Part shown: positions 1-9,049 of the stretch, piece by piece
Layout of the letters: each line of letters opens with the position of its first letter
Position numbering within the stretch: the stretch's first letter is position 1
Assembly (NCBI RefSeq): GCF_000151665.1
Contig: NW_013171841.1
Location: 1 to 29,948, forward strand
DNA length: 29,948 bases
Reading direction: 5' to 3'
Source: Blastocystis hominis
Taxonomy: Eukaryota; Sar; Bigyra; Opalinata; Blastocystidae
Translations under genes and position numbers: made by a program
Notes under the pieces: generated by a model
What the model was told of the DNA's origin: nothing
The model's database searches: none
The model's input: the letters and a program-made list of their open reading frames with translations, nothing else

Positions 1-658
1 ATATTTAAATTGACGACGTCTTCTTCTTACATAAATTTTAAATTTTTTATTACGTTTTGAAGATTTTATATAATTTTTTGATTTATAATAATTATAAATA
101 TATTTTGAATTATTTTGAGAAGCTATATAAGTACGATGATTATATATATAAGTAAATTTATTAATTATAGAATTTGCTTTTAATTTATCAATACTTCTAT
201 ATTTACCAATATTATTATAATCTTTATTATTCAAAATAAAAGTATAAAATTTAATTTTAGATTTTTTATGATTATTTTTAATTTTAAAGTTATGTTTAAT
301 ATTAGGTTGTAATTTAATATTAATATCATTTTTATAATTTCGATATAAATTAAATTTATTTATTTTAGTATAATTTATTGAATTATATAATTTATTTAAT
401 TTACGTACATTAAAATTAATAAATAAATCAATAAAAAATAAATTATCATTGAATTTCATATTAGAATCAATAATATTTAAGTTAGATATATAATTATTTT
501 TAGATTTATTTTGTAAAACATTTTTATTATTTCTATATAAATATTTTTTAATACGTTTAAAACGATAATATTTTTCACGTATAAATAATTGTTTATAAAT
601 AGATTTAATATTAGTATTTTTATAAGAATAAGTTATTAAATATTTACGAATATTACTT
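1..658. repeat. Terminal redundancy, left copy (circle overlap)
   Basis: These 658 bases are repeated without a difference that I could see at 29271-29928. Both copies lie in the same reading frame of rps4, as expected when one circular molecule is written as a linear sequence with an overlap. The offset of 29,270 gives the size of the circle. I read this as an assembly or linearisation feature, not as a biological direct repeat, because the only gene crossing it is continuous. Confidence 0.93.
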
Positions 659-2814
659 GGTAAATTCAATTTAGGTTTATTATAAGATATATAAAAACTA
701 GTTCTTTTTTCGAAAGGTTCTAATATAAGTCTATTTTTACGAAAAATAAATAAAGAATAATTTACAAAACGATATTCATTATGTTTTAAATTATTTTTAT
801 ATAAAATATTAAATAAATTATGATTTAAATTTAAATTTAATATATCTTTTTTATAATATTTGATTAAATTTGTCATCAAATAGATATTTTTTATATTAAA
901 ATCATAATTTAAATTTTTAAATCTACGATTTTTTAATAATATATCATATTTTTGTTGTAAATCATTTAATATATCTAAATAATCATGTTTATTTAAATTT
1001 AATTTTTTAATTAAAGATAATAATACATTAAAATCATTACGAACTTTATATTTTTCAGTTAATGAAGTTTTTATGATATTATAAAAAACATATTTATAAA
1101 TATCACTTGAAACAGAATAATATAAACGTTTATTTTTTAAATATCTAACATTAGCTCTATAATAATTATATAAATTTCTTTTATTATAACGTGATATTTT
1201 TGTATTTCTAAAATTAAATACAAGTCTATTATATATAAAATGTTTAGAATAATAAGGTCTATCAACACCTATTTTACTAATATTATAATATTTATAACTA
1301 AAAGAAGTAGAAAGTTTATTACAAATATAATGACGTTTTCTAAATTTAGCTCTACAGTCATTCCAATAATATCTATGAAATTTTAATTTAAAATCTTCAG
1401 AGTAAATAAAATTTAAAAAATCTTTATATTTATTTTTTGAAATATAATATTCTTTTCTTCTTCTATTAGCTAAAATTTTAGAAGTATTACGTTTAATAGA
1501 TTTATATTTAATACGTCTATATTTTTGAATTGAATTATTAATATTATTATTATTAAAATTAGAAATATAAAAATAATTTAATTTATTTTTTAATTGTATT
1601 ATTTTAAATATTTTATTACTTAAAATAATTTTATAATTATAATTATTAATAGAAAAATTATTTGATAAATTTAAAGTATAACTATTAATATAATAATTTT
1701 TAAGTAAATAAATATAAAATTTAAAAACTAAATTATAATAATATTTAAAATATTGATTAACTAATGTTGAATTATTTATTTCAATATTATTATTTTTATA
1801 TAAACTTAAATTTATATTTTCAAAATTTTTAAAACTTACTAAATTAGATTGAAGTAATTTTAAATAAGTATATTTATAATTAAAAGTACGTTTTAATAAT
1901 AAATTTCTAAAAAAATAACTAGTATATTTTTTTTTAAAAACTTTAAACAATATTTTAAGTTCATAATTAGTTAAAAAATATTTATTATATCGTTTTTTTA
2001 TAATTTTATGTTTTTTATCTAAAAATAAATAATATCTGAAAACATAATCAAAAAATTTAAAATAATTATTTAATTTATAATTTTTTTTATAAAAATTATT
2101 TTTAAAATTACGTTTTCTAAGTTTTAATTCATTATTATGAAATACTTTTTTGAAATGTCTTTGATTTAATGCAAATTTTTTATTACGATAAGATGTACAA
2201 TAAATACGTTTTAAAAAATTTTGATAATTAATAACATAATAATTTTTATTATTTAAAAAAATAAAACTAAGAGTTTTATAATCAATTTCTAAATTTCTTA
2301 AATAATAAAGATTTTTAATTTTATTAAAATCAATTTTATTATAAATAAAATTAAAAAATGTTTTATTAATTTCAACTTTATCATTATCTTTTAATAAATA
2401 ATTAAAAGAAGTTATAACTTTACCGTTAACTAAAATAAAACCTTTTACAATATAAAAACGAGCTGCATATAAACTTTCAGCAAAATGTGCTTTATAAATA
2501 TTAAAATCTAAACGTTTTTCAAAATTAAAATAATTTTTAGTTAATATATTTTTTTTAAAATTATATTCTTTATAATTAACTAAATATTTTTTTAAAATTT
2601 GTTTATTCATAAATTTAAAAGAATATAAACGTTCTAATTTTAATTTTTTATAATGACAAATATAAAAAGCATTTCCCATATAATGTCTTCTTAATTTTTT
2701 ATTATTTAAATCTGTCCATTTTTGTTTTGAGAATTTATTTTTTAAAATTAAATTATTTCTCCATAATGTTATATTTTTATAACGAAATATTACTTTATAT
2801 TTAGGTGATTTCAT
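1..2814 (-). CDS. rps4: Ribosomal protein S4, 5' part of a gene that continues across the circle junction
   Basis: Primary binder of SSU rRNA and assembly initiator of the organellar small subunit. The ATG is at 2814, four bases after the nad4 stop, with an in-frame TAG just upstream. I read every codon from 2814 to 1 and found no stop. On the circle the frame continues at 29270 and ends with TAA at 28866-28868, giving 1,072 residues, about five times bacterial S4 (about 205). Family features: residues 55-78 match the N-domain signature (YGxQLREKQKxR...EKQF), and 109-150 form the S4 RNA-binding fold with KGFILVNGKVITSFNYLL. After that come about 900 residues rich in Lys, Asn, Tyr, Arg and Ile with no domain I recognise; a weak LPSNIRKYL motif near residue 717 might be the displaced C-terminal S4 segment. 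Identity as rps4 is secure at the N-terminus; the role of the long tail is unknown. Confidence 0.85.
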   Translation of the reverse strand, partial: MKSPKYKVIFRYKNITLWRNNLILKNKFSKQKWTDLNNKKLRRHYMGNAFYICHYKKLKLERLYSFKFMNKQILKKYLVNYKEYNFKKNILTKNYFNFEKRLDFNIYKAHFAESLYAARFYIVKGFILVNGKVITSFNYLLKDNDKVEINKTFFNFIYNKIDFNKIKNLYYLRNLEIDYKTLSFIFLNNKNYYVINYQNFLKRIYCTSYRNKKFALNQRHFKKVFHNNELKLRKRNFKNNFYKKNYKLNNYFKFFDYVFRYYLFLDKKHKIIKKRYNKYFLTNYELKILFKVFKKKYTSYFFRNLLLKRTFNYKYTYLKLLQSNLVSFKNFENINLSLYKNNNIEINNSTLVNQYFKYYYNLVFKFYIYLLKNYYINSYTLNLSNNFSINNYNYKIILSNKIFKIIQLKNKLNYFYISNFNNNNINNSIQKYRRIKYKSIKRNTSKILANRRRKEYYISKNKYKDFLNFIYSEDFKLKFHRYYWNDCRAKFRKRHYICNKLSTSFSYKYYNISKIGVDRPYYSKHFIYNRLVFNFRNTKISRYNKRNLYNYYRANVRYLKNKRLYYSVSSDIYKYVFYNIIKTSLTEKYKVRNDFNVLLSLIKKLNLNKHDYLDILNDLQQKYDILLKNRRFKNLNYDFNIKNIYLMTNLIKYYKKDILNLNLNHNLFNILYKNNLKHNEYRFVNYSLFIFRKNRLILEPFEKRTSFYISYNKPKLNLPSNIRKYLITYSYKNTNIKSIYKQLFIREKYYRFKRIKKYLYRNNKNVLQNKSKNNYISNLNIIDSNMKFNDNLFFIDLFINFNVRKLNKLYNSINYTKINKFNLYRNYKNDINIKLQPNIKHNFKIKNNHKKSKIKFYTFILNNKDYNNIGKYRSIDKLKANSIINKFTYIYNHRTYIASQNNSKYIYNYYKSKNYIKSSKRNKKFKIYVRRRRRQFKY

Positions 2815-2818
2815 CTAA

Positions 2819-4282
2819 CTAACAAGATACTATATTTAATAAAAAACTAACTGACATATTCAAATAATCTAAAATGAAAGTAGGATAAATACCTATAATA
2901 AAAACTAAAACTAAAATTAATAAAAACATAACAAATTCACGTTTATTTAAATCTTGATATAAACCTATAAAGTTTACTTGTATATTACCATAACAAACTC
3001 TATTATATAACCATAAAGAGTAAATACTACCAAACATCATACTTAAAATTGCAAAAACAGCAATAGTAGTATTTGTATTAAAAATACCTAAAAAAATTAA
3101 GAATTCACCTACAAAACTACTTGTAGTAGGTAAAGCAATATTTGCTAAAGTAAACATTAAGAAAATTACTGCAAATATAGGCATAGTTTGAACTAAACCA
3201 CTATAATATTTAATAAGACGAGTATGATAACGTTCATATAAAATACCTACAGCTAAGAATAAAGCACCAGATACTAAACCATGACTGAACATTTGTAATA
3301 AAGAACCTTCTAAACCATAGATTTTATTAGTATATAAACCAATCATAATTAAATTCATGTGAGCAATAGAAGCATAAGCAACAATACGTTTTAAATCAGT
3401 TTGACGTACTGCAACTAATGAACTATAAATTAAACCTACAACAGCTAAAGTATAAACAAAAGGAGTATAGTAGAAGTTTGCAAAAGTAAATAAAGGTAAA
3501 GAAAAACGTAAAAAACCGTATGTACCTAATTTTAATAAAATACCAGCTAAGATAACAGAACCTGGAGTTGGAGCTTCTACATGAGCTTCTGGTAACCAAA
3601 TATAGAATGGAACCATTGGTACTTTAACAGCAAAAGATACAAAGAAAGCAATCCATAAAATTTTTTGAATGAAAGGTTCAAAGTTATAAGTTAATAATAC
3701 AATATAATTAGAGGTACCTGCATAATAATATATAAATAAAATAGCTAATAACATTAAAACGGAACCTACAAAAGTATAAATAAAGAACATATAAGATGCT
3801 AAAATTTTACGTTCTCTAGAACCAAATAAACCTAAAATTAAATACATAGGAATCAATACACTTTCAAAGAATACATAGAAGAATACAATATCTAAACAAG
3901 AAAATACTAAAAGTAATATAGATTCCATAATTAAGAAATTTATATAAAAAAATTTAAAATTAAATTTTATATAATTATAACTAGATAAAATACAAATAGG
4001 AAATAAGAAAGTAGTTAATAAAATGAAGAATAAAGAAATACCATCAATACCTATTATAAAATTTAAATTAAAAAAACTTAACCAATTTATTTCATATAAA
4101 CCTTGAAAAAAAATTGTAGATTTATCAAATAAAAATAATAAACCTAAAGATATAAAAAAAGTAATAGAAGTACTATAAATAGAAATAGTACGAATTAAGT
4201 TGTTGTTATTATTATTCACAAAAAGTAAAAAAAAAGAAGTTAATAAAGGAATTAAAATTATAGCTAATAAAATAATATACAT
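2819..4282 (-). CDS. nad4: NADH dehydrogenase subunit 4
   Basis: Antiporter-like membrane subunit of complex I (NuoM family), probably part of one proton channel in the MRO inner membrane. The 487-residue length is normal for the family. Key charged residues are in place: Glu140 in YVFFESVLIPMYL, Lys220 in FAVKVPMVPFYIWLPEAH, and Lys251 in GILLKLGTYGF. The protein is almost entirely hydrophobic, with about 14 transmembrane helices expected. A run of six Asn at residues 23-28 is a local A+T-driven oddity in a loop. It follows orf149 by 11 bases and is followed by rps4 after 4, so it is most likely part of one long minus-strand transcript. Stop is TAG. Confidence 0.98.
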   Translation of the reverse strand: MYIILLAIILIPLLTSFFLLFVNNNNNNLIRTISIYSTSITFFISLGLLFLFDKSTIFFQGLYEINWLSFFNLNFIIGIDGISLFFILLTTFLFPICILSSYNYIKFNFKFFYINFLIMESILLLVFSCLDIVFFYVFFESVLIPMYLILGLFGSRERKILASYMFFIYTFVGSVLMLLAILFIYYYAGTSNYIVLLTYNFEPFIQKILWIAFFVSFAVKVPMVPFYIWLPEAHVEAPTPGSVILAGILLKLGTYGFLRFSLPLFTFANFYYTPFVYTLAVVGLIYSSLVAVRQTDLKRIVAYASIAHMNLIMIGLYTNKIYGLEGSLLQMFSHGLVSGALFLAVGILYERYHTRLIKYYSGLVQTMPIFAVIFLMFTLANIALPTTSSFVGEFLIFLGIFNTNTTIAVFAILSMMFGSIYSLWLYNRVCYGNIQVNFIGLYQDLNKREFVMFLLILVLVFIIGIYPTFILDYLNMSVSFLLNIVSC

Positions 4283-4293
4283 TTTCTTAATAA

Positions 4294-4743
4294 TTATTGT
4301 TTTTTAGAAATTTGTTGAAATAAAAATATAAAATTACTCATATAATTATCTAAATAATTAACTAATCCATATATAGAATTAATATAAGTATTTAAATTTT
4401 TTAAAGAATAATAATTATTTTGTATTTTACAAAATAATATATTAGTTTGTAATTTAGAAATTATTAAATATAAAGTTTGTAAATCATTAGTACAAAAAAT
4501 TACTGTTGAATTTTTTAAATTAGAATTAAAATATGTTAAATTATCAATACATTTAAATTTTTTTAAGAAAATACATTTAACATTAGGATTTAACAAAATT
4601 TCATGTTTATATAAATTCAAATTTAAACTAGTATTATCACAAAATAACATATATTTATAATTTTTAAAATATTGATTAAATTTTAAAATATAATTATATT
4701 TACGTACAATTTTTAAATTATCTATCAATATCACCGAAAACAA
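4294..4743 (-). CDS. Unidentified ORF of 149 residues, possible ribosomal protein L10
   Basis: No confident family match. The ORF is basic and rich in Asn, Lys, Leu and Tyr, with no signal peptide or clear membrane helix. Its start overlaps the last 26 bases of nad7; the next in-frame Met is at residue 32, so the true start is uncertain. The pattern resembles the L10 fold: a helix followed by [12 protein letters not shown] (residues 30-41, compare the central strand of L10), then a second block [17 protein letters not shown] (residues 76-92) where L10 has its conserved 'l.G.t.vif...d' strand, then helices. The spot between nad7 and nad4 and the size fit the unassigned ORF known as orf143 in Blastocystis, as I recall it. 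L10 is an inference from pattern only. The tight packing and maintained frame argue for a real gene. Confidence 0.7.
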   Translation of the reverse strand: MFSVILIDNLKIVRKYNYILKFNQYFKNYKYMLFCDNTSLNLNLYKHEILLNPNVKCIFLKKFKCIDNLTYFNSNLKNSTVIFCTNDLQTLYLIISKLQTNILFCKIQNNYYSLKNLNTYINSIYGLVNYLDNYMSNFIFLFQQISKKQ

Positions 4744-5899
4744 TATCTAAACTACCAATAACAGTGGTAACATCTGCTATTAAATGACCTCTTGTTAAAT
4801 AATCTAAACTTTGTAAATGAATAAAACCAGAAGATTTTAAATGGCATCTATAAGGTTTATTAGAACCATCAGATACTAAATAAACACCAAATTCACCTTT
4901 AGGAGCTTCAATAGAACAATATACTTCATTAGGTTCAACTTTAAAACCTTCACTAAATATTTTAAAATGATCAATTAATGCTTCCATAGATTGTTTAATT
5001 TGAACTTTAGATGGAATACTAATTTTATAATTATCAGATTTAATAGGACCTTCAGAAATTTGATTAATACATTGATTAATAATACGAACACTTTGTCTCA
5101 TTTCTTCAATACGAATAATAAATCTATCGAAACAATCACCATTAGTACCTACAGGAATATCAAATTGAACTTTATCATAAGCATCATAAGGGAAAGTTTT
5201 TCTTAAATCCCATTTAACACCAGTAGAACGTAATAATACACCAGTTAAATTTAAATCTAAAGCAGCTTGTTTAGTAATAACACCAATATCAACTAAACGT
5301 TCACGCCAAATACGATTATTAGTTAATAATTCTTCCATATCATCTAATCTATCATTAAATTCATTACAGAAAATATATAAATCGTTTAATAAACCTAAAG
5401 GTATATCTTGTCTAACACCACCTGGTCTAAAATAATTTGCATGCATTCTAGCACCAGTAGCACGTTCATAAAATTCTAATAATTTTTCACGTTCTTCAAA
5501 TAACCAAATAATAACAGTGGTAGAACCAATATCCAAAGCATGAGAACCTAAACCAATTAAATGATTAATTATTCTTGTAATTTCAGCAAAAATAACACGT
5601 ATATATTGAGCTCTTAAAGGAACTTTGCATTGTAATAATTTTTCAACAGCTAATACATAGCAATGTTCATTTTCAAGCATAGCAATATAATCTAATCTAT
5701 CAAAATAAGGTAATGCTTGTAAATATGTTTTATTTTCTATTAATTTTTCAGTACCTCTATGTAAAAAACCAATATGAGGATCTGCTTTTTGAACAATTTC
5801 ACCTCTTAATTCTAAAATTAATCTTAAAACACCATGTGTTGCTGGGTGTTGTGGACCAAAATTTAAAGTAAAACTTTTTAATTGTCTACGTCTTAACAT
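4718..5899 (-). CDS. nad7: NADH dehydrogenase subunit 7 (49-kDa subunit)
   Basis: Peripheral-arm subunit of complex I that forms the quinone-binding cavity together with the nuclear PSST (NuoB) subunit; NuoD family, related to NiFe-hydrogenase large subunits. It has 393 residues, a normal length. [10 protein letters not shown] at 14-23 supplies the His-bearing loop of the quinone site, [13 protein letters not shown] is at 41-53, and the C-terminus FGDIDR is the family's standard ending (usually FGEVDR). This is one of the best conserved proteins here. Its 3' end overlaps the start of orf149 by 26 bases and its start sits one base from the rpl16 stop. Confidence 0.98.
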   Translation of the reverse strand: MLRRRQLKSFTLNFGPQHPATHGVLRLILELRGEIVQKADPHIGFLHRGTEKLIENKTYLQALPYFDRLDYIAMLENEHCYVLAVEKLLQCKVPLRAQYIRVIFAEITRIINHLIGLGSHALDIGSTTVIIWLFEEREKLLEFYERATGARMHANYFRPGGVRQDIPLGLLNDLYIFCNEFNDRLDDMEELLTNNRIWRERLVDIGVITKQAALDLNLTGVLLRSTGVKWDLRKTFPYDAYDKVQFDIPVGTNGDCFDRFIIRIEEMRQSVRIINQCINQISEGPIKSDNYKISIPSKVQIKQSMEALIDHFKIFSEGFKVEPNEVYCSIEAPKGEFGVYLVSDGSNKPYRCHLKSSGFIHLQSLDYLTRGHLIADVTTVIGSLDIVFGDIDR

Positions 5900-5900
5900 T

Positions 5901-6320
5901 TTATATATTTTTAGATAATTTTACAATTTTTGTTTGAATTGAAAGTTTTGATGCTCCATAATTTAAAGCTTTTAATGCTAAATTTTCATTAGTAGAACTA
6001 ATTTCAAATAAAATTTTGCCAGGTTTAACTAAACAAACCCAATATTTAATATCACCTTTTCCTTTACCCATTCTTGAATCTATATTTTTTGAAGTAACAG
6101 ATACATCTGGAAAAACATTTATATAAACTTTTGCTTGTTTTTTAAGCATACGATTTATAGCCATATAAATAGTTTCAATTTGTTTTGAAGTTAAACGAGT
6201 ATAATCTAAAGCTTTTAAACCATAAACACCTTTTGTCAAAACTTTTGAATTATAATTTAAACCATGTAATCTATTTTTTTTAATTTTATAATTTTTAAAT
6301 TTTCTAGGTTTTAATAACAT
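5901..6320 (-). CDS. rpl16: Ribosomal protein L16
   Basis: Large-subunit protein near the A-site tRNA elbow. It has 139 residues, the normal bacterial length. It keeps the central motif [27 protein letters not shown] (from about residue 80; bacteria have RMGKGKG..E.WVA.VKPG.I..E), and the preceding block [15 protein letters not shown]. It follows rps3 with 13 bases between, in the order of the bacterial S10 operon (rps19, rps3, rpl16). Confidence 0.97.
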   Translation of the reverse strand: MLLKPRKFKNYKIKKNRLHGLNYNSKVLTKGVYGLKALDYTRLTSKQIETIYMAINRMLKKQAKVYINVFPDVSVTSKNIDSRMGKGKGDIKYWVCLVKPGKILFEISSTNENLALKALNYGASKLSIQTKIVKLSKNI

Positions 6321-6333
6321 TTTTAATTATTTA

Positions 6334-7419
6334 TTATTTATAATTAACCCAAATTTTTATACTACTTGAACCTGTACTTTTAATTAAATGTAAACATTGA
6401 TAATCTTTATTATGATCAATTCTGTTTAAATTTAATTCACCTAAATTAAAAAGAAAAACACGTTTTCTTTTTGTTAAAAAAAAACGACCTTTAACTTTTA
6501 TACGAATTCCTTTTAATTTACAATTATCATTTTTTAAATATCTAGTCAAATATTCACGCATTAAATTAAAATTATTATAAAATAAAAAATTATAATTTTT
6601 AGTTGCATTATTAACATAATTTAATTCAAAATATAAAACATTTAATAAACTAGATACTGTTATTTTGTTTAAAAATTTATCATTAAAACATAAATTATAT
6701 AATAAAAAATGAATAGTTTTATAATATTTTAATTTATAAAAATAATGTTGAAGTTTATATCTTTTTTTATTTCGTCTAAATTTATTATAATTTTTATGTT
6801 TATTTTTTTTTAATTTTTTTTCAGTTTTTACTTCAGTATATTTATTTAAAGTCATAACTACATTTTTATTATAATTTTTTACTTTAAATAAATGTAAATT
6901 TCTTTTTTTTCCAAATTTTTGAAGTTTATTACTAAGAGATTTATTTCTTTTTAAAAAATAACGATTTGTAAGAAATTTTTTTTTTGAATTATAAATAGTA
7001 TTTATATTTTTAAAGTAAACATAAACATTATAATCTTTATGTTTTAAAGAATATAATAATTTAATTATATCTATTTTTTTTTGTTGTAAAATTTCATTAT
7101 ATTTATAATAAATATAAATTATATTAATATATTGTTTATTATTAAAATTAGTGCTTTCAATTATATTTTTTTTTAAATATTTAAAATTACAAAAAAAATA
7201 TACGAAAATTTTAAATTTTGAAAAATATTTATATATAATTATTTTATCTACAAATAAAAATTGAAAATTCACATTATGTTTAAAAACTATATTTACGATT
7301 TCTCTTATTTGTAAATCTTCATTTAATAAATATTTATTTTTATTACTATTTTTATTAAACCATTTAGAATTATTATATATTACATTATTAAATAAAATAG
7401 GACTTACTTTTTGACTCAT
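6334..7419 (-). CDS. rps3: Ribosomal protein S3
   Basis: Small-subunit protein at the mRNA entry channel. Both ends are recognisable: N-terminal MSQKVSPILF, SKWFNKN and LLNEDLQIRE (residues 1-40) match the bacterial start (GQKVNP, SKW, L.ED..IR), and the C-terminal KGIRIKVKGRF plus STGSSSIKIWV (near 300-360) match the KGirI...GR and GIKVWI signatures. It has 361 residues against about 230 in bacteria; the extra length is a central stretch of about 150 residues rich in Lys, Asn and Tyr, typical of mitochondrial S3. The KH domain is too diverged to place with certainty. It starts 2 bases after the rps19 stop. Confidence 0.93.
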   Translation of the reverse strand: MSQKVSPILFNNVIYNNSKWFNKNSNKNKYLLNEDLQIREIVNIVFKHNVNFQFLFVDKIIIYKYFSKFKIFVYFFCNFKYLKKNIIESTNFNNKQYINIIYIYYKYNEILQQKKIDIIKLLYSLKHKDYNVYVYFKNINTIYNSKKKFLTNRYFLKRNKSLSNKLQKFGKKRNLHLFKVKNYNKNVVMTLNKYTEVKTEKKLKKNKHKNYNKFRRNKKRYKLQHYFYKLKYYKTIHFLLYNLCFNDKFLNKITVSSLLNVLYFELNYVNNATKNYNFLFYNNFNLMREYLTRYLKNDNCKLKGIRIKVKGRFFLTKRKRVFLFNLGELNLNRIDHNKDYQCLHLIKSTGSSSIKIWVNYK

Positions 7420-7421
7420 TT

Positions 7422-7691
7422 TTATTTTTTAACTTTTTTTGTTTTTGCAACTTTTTTAACTTTATGTTTACAAGTTTTACGAGTAAATACATATTGACCT
7501 AATCTTGTACCTACCATTTCATCTGTAATTTTCACTTTTTTAAAATTAGATAAACCATAATGAACATATATAATTTTATCAACAAATTCAGGAATAATGA
7601 TGGTATCTCGATCTTTTGTTTCTAATTTTTTTTTATTTTGTAAAATTTGAGTATATAAATCTATATTTAAATTTTTTAAATTAATATTCAT
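7422..7691 (-). CDS. rps19: Ribosomal protein S19
   Basis: Small-subunit head protein that contacts the intersubunit bridge. It has 89 residues, close to the bacterial 92. The C-terminal half has the family core: YVHYGLSNFKKVKITDEMVG at 42-61 (bacterial YNGK.F..V.I.e.MVG), then TRLGQYVFTRK at 62-72 (bacterial HkLGEFapTR). The start overlaps the end of rpl2 by 11 bases, a typical sign of shared transcription. Confidence 0.95.
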   Translation of the reverse strand: MNINLKNLNIDLYTQILQNKKKLETKDRDTIIIPEFVDKIIYVHYGLSNFKKVKITDEMVGTRLGQYVFTRKTCKHKVKKVAKTKKVKK

Positions 7692-8436
7692 GTTTTTTAT
7701 TTTTTACAGTTTTACGACCTTTTGTAATTAAACCCCAAGGAGTAACAGATACACGACCTCCAGAAGCTTTACCTTCACCTCCACCATGTGGATGATCAAT
7801 AGGATTCATAGCAACACCTCTAACTACTGGACGTTTATTCAAATTACGAGACATACCAGCTTTTCTCAAATTTAATAATGAATGATATGGATTAGATAAT
7901 TTTCCAATAGTAGCAATACATACTAATGGTATTTTTTTTATACGTAAATTAGATAATTTAACATATGCAAAACCATTAATTTCAGTATCTTTTTTTAAAA
8001 TAAATGCAGAATTTCCAGCAGATCTAACTAAAGAACCACCTCTATTTTGTTTTAATTCAATATTATGTATTGGAACATTCAAAGGAATATTATATAAAGG
8101 CATACTATAACCTACTTTTATATCTTTATTTTTTAATATATCATTAATAGAGTAATTATAAACAGTATCTCCAATTTTTAAATTTTGAGGAGCTAAAATA
8201 TAATAATATCTATTATTAACAAAATTAAACATTAAAGCAATATAACAAGATCTATTTGGATCATATTGAATTTTTACAACTTTACCTTGTTTATTTACAT
8301 GTTTAAAATCTATAAATCTATAAAGATTTTTATTTCCACCACCTTTATGATATACTGTTATTTTTCCTCTAAAATTTTTACCACTTTTTTTATTTAAACC
8401 TTTTTTTAAATAATTATATTTTTTAGAAAATAACAT
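7681..8436 (-). CDS. rpl2: Ribosomal protein L2
   Basis: Large-subunit protein next to the peptidyl transferase centre. It has 251 residues (bacteria about 273), slightly short at the N-terminus. KKSGKNFRGKITVYHKGGG (17-34) and the signature VRGVAMNPIDHPHGGGEG (205-222) are intact, including His217, which corresponds to the His229 important in E. coli L2. It is the first gene of the minus-strand ribosomal cluster, with only 48 bases to the divergent rps13, so its promoter must lie in that gap or inside rps13. Confidence 0.98.
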   Translation of the reverse strand: MLFSKKYNYLKKGLNKKSGKNFRGKITVYHKGGGNKNLYRFIDFKHVNKQGKVVKIQYDPNRSCYIALMFNFVNNRYYYILAPQNLKIGDTVYNYSINDILKNKDIKVGYSMPLYNIPLNVPIHNIELKQNRGGSLVRSAGNSAFILKKDTEINGFAYVKLSNLRIKKIPLVCIATIGKLSNPYHSLLNLRKAGMSRNLNKRPVVRGVAMNPIDHPHGGGEGKASGGRVSVTPWGLITKGRKTVKNKKHEY

Positions 8437-8484
8437 ATTAGTTTTATAAATCTTTCTTTATATTACTTTATATAAATAGTCAGA
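8437..8484. promoter_or_regulatory. Divergent spacer rpl2 / rps13, candidate bidirectional promoter
   Basis: This 48-bp gap separates rpl2 (minus) and rps13 (plus), so transcription must start in or near it in both directions unless rps13 is read from far upstream. On the plus strand TTATATAAATAG at 8468-8479 lies 5 bases before the rps13 ATG; a close relative, TTATATAAACTAG, stands 10 bases before nad2, the other plus-strand gene that follows a divergence point. On the minus strand TTATATAAAGTAA is also present. The promoter role is inference; such A+T strings are common here by chance. Confidence 0.4.
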
Positions 8485-8832
8485 ATGTATATTAATAATA
8501 ATATTCTAAATTACAAAAATAAAAAATTAATTTTAGTTTTAAAAAAAGTGTATGGATTAAATAAACAACAAAATAAATATATTTTAAAAAATCTTGGAAT
8601 TCATCCTGAAATAAATACAAATAATATTTCAAAAGAAATATTAAAATCTATTGATGAATTTGTTACAAAAAATTATTTAATAAATAATGATTTAAAATTT
8701 AAAACTACAAATAATATTAAATCAAAACATTTATTAAATACTTATAAAGGATATAGACACAAAAATAAATTACCAATACATGGTCAAAATACACATTCTA
8801 ATGGTAAAACTGCTAAAAAATTAAATTCTTAA
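8485..8832 (+). CDS. rps13: Ribosomal protein S13
   Basis: Small-subunit head protein that contacts P-site tRNA and L5. It has 115 residues (bacteria about 118). GIHPEINTNNISKE (38-51) matches the 'lGI......n.t.eei' helix region, and the C-terminal YKGYRHKNKLPIHGQNTHSN (87-106) is the family signature (YRG.RHR.GLPVRGQRT.TN), here with several Arg replaced. It is a single gene on the plus strand between two minus-strand series, apart from rps11, its neighbour in the bacterial alpha operon. Confidence 0.95.
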   Translation: MYINNNILNYKNKKLILVLKKVYGLNKQQNKYILKNLGIHPEINTNNISKEILKSIDEFVTKNYLINNDLKFKTTNNIKSKHLLNTYKGYRHKNKLPIHGQNTHSNGKTAKKLNS

Positions 8833-8874
8833 TAAATTAACTATATAAATATAAAGCCTTCTTATATTAAATAT

Positions 8875-8948
8875 TAAGTGTACGAGGAATTGAACCCCGA
8901 ATCCATCGATTAAAAGTCGATTGCTTTATCCAATTAAGCTATACACTC
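8875..8948 (-). tRNA. trnK: tRNA-Lys (anticodon TTT)
   Basis: A full cloverleaf folds on the minus strand: a 7-bp acceptor stem (GAGTGTA with TACACTT), D stem GCTT/AAGC, anticodon stem ATCGA/TCGAT around loop CTTTTAA, and T arm CGGGG-TTCAATT-CCTCG. The anticodon TTT can read both Lys codons, which are among the most used here. It is the last gene of the rRNA-containing series and faces rps13 tail to tail. Confidence 0.95.
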
Positions 8949-8955
8949 TTTATTA

Positions 8956-9042
8956 TGATTTCGAACAGATTCGAACTGTTGACATGGAAAAACCATTTTG
9001 GATTTACAGTCCAACGCTTTAGACCAACTGAGCTACGAAATC
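8956..9042 (-). tRNA. trnY: tRNA-Tyr (anticodon GTA), class II
   Basis: The acceptor stem GATTTCG/CGAAATC is perfect, the anticodon stem TTGGA/TCCAA encloses loop CTGTAAA, and the T loop is TTCGAAT. The extra arm is long (AATGG...CCATG pairing), the bacterial-type class II form of tRNA-Tyr kept in many protist mitochondria. It lies just after the LSU rRNA 3' end and probably helps to release it by tRNA processing. Confidence 0.95.
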
Positions 9043-9049
9043 TTTTTTT

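Noticed and set aside
4991-5206. Plus-strand ORF of 71 codons
   Set aside because: It lies wholly antisense to the well conserved nad7 and has a Asn/Thr/Phe-rich sequence typical of a shadow frame.
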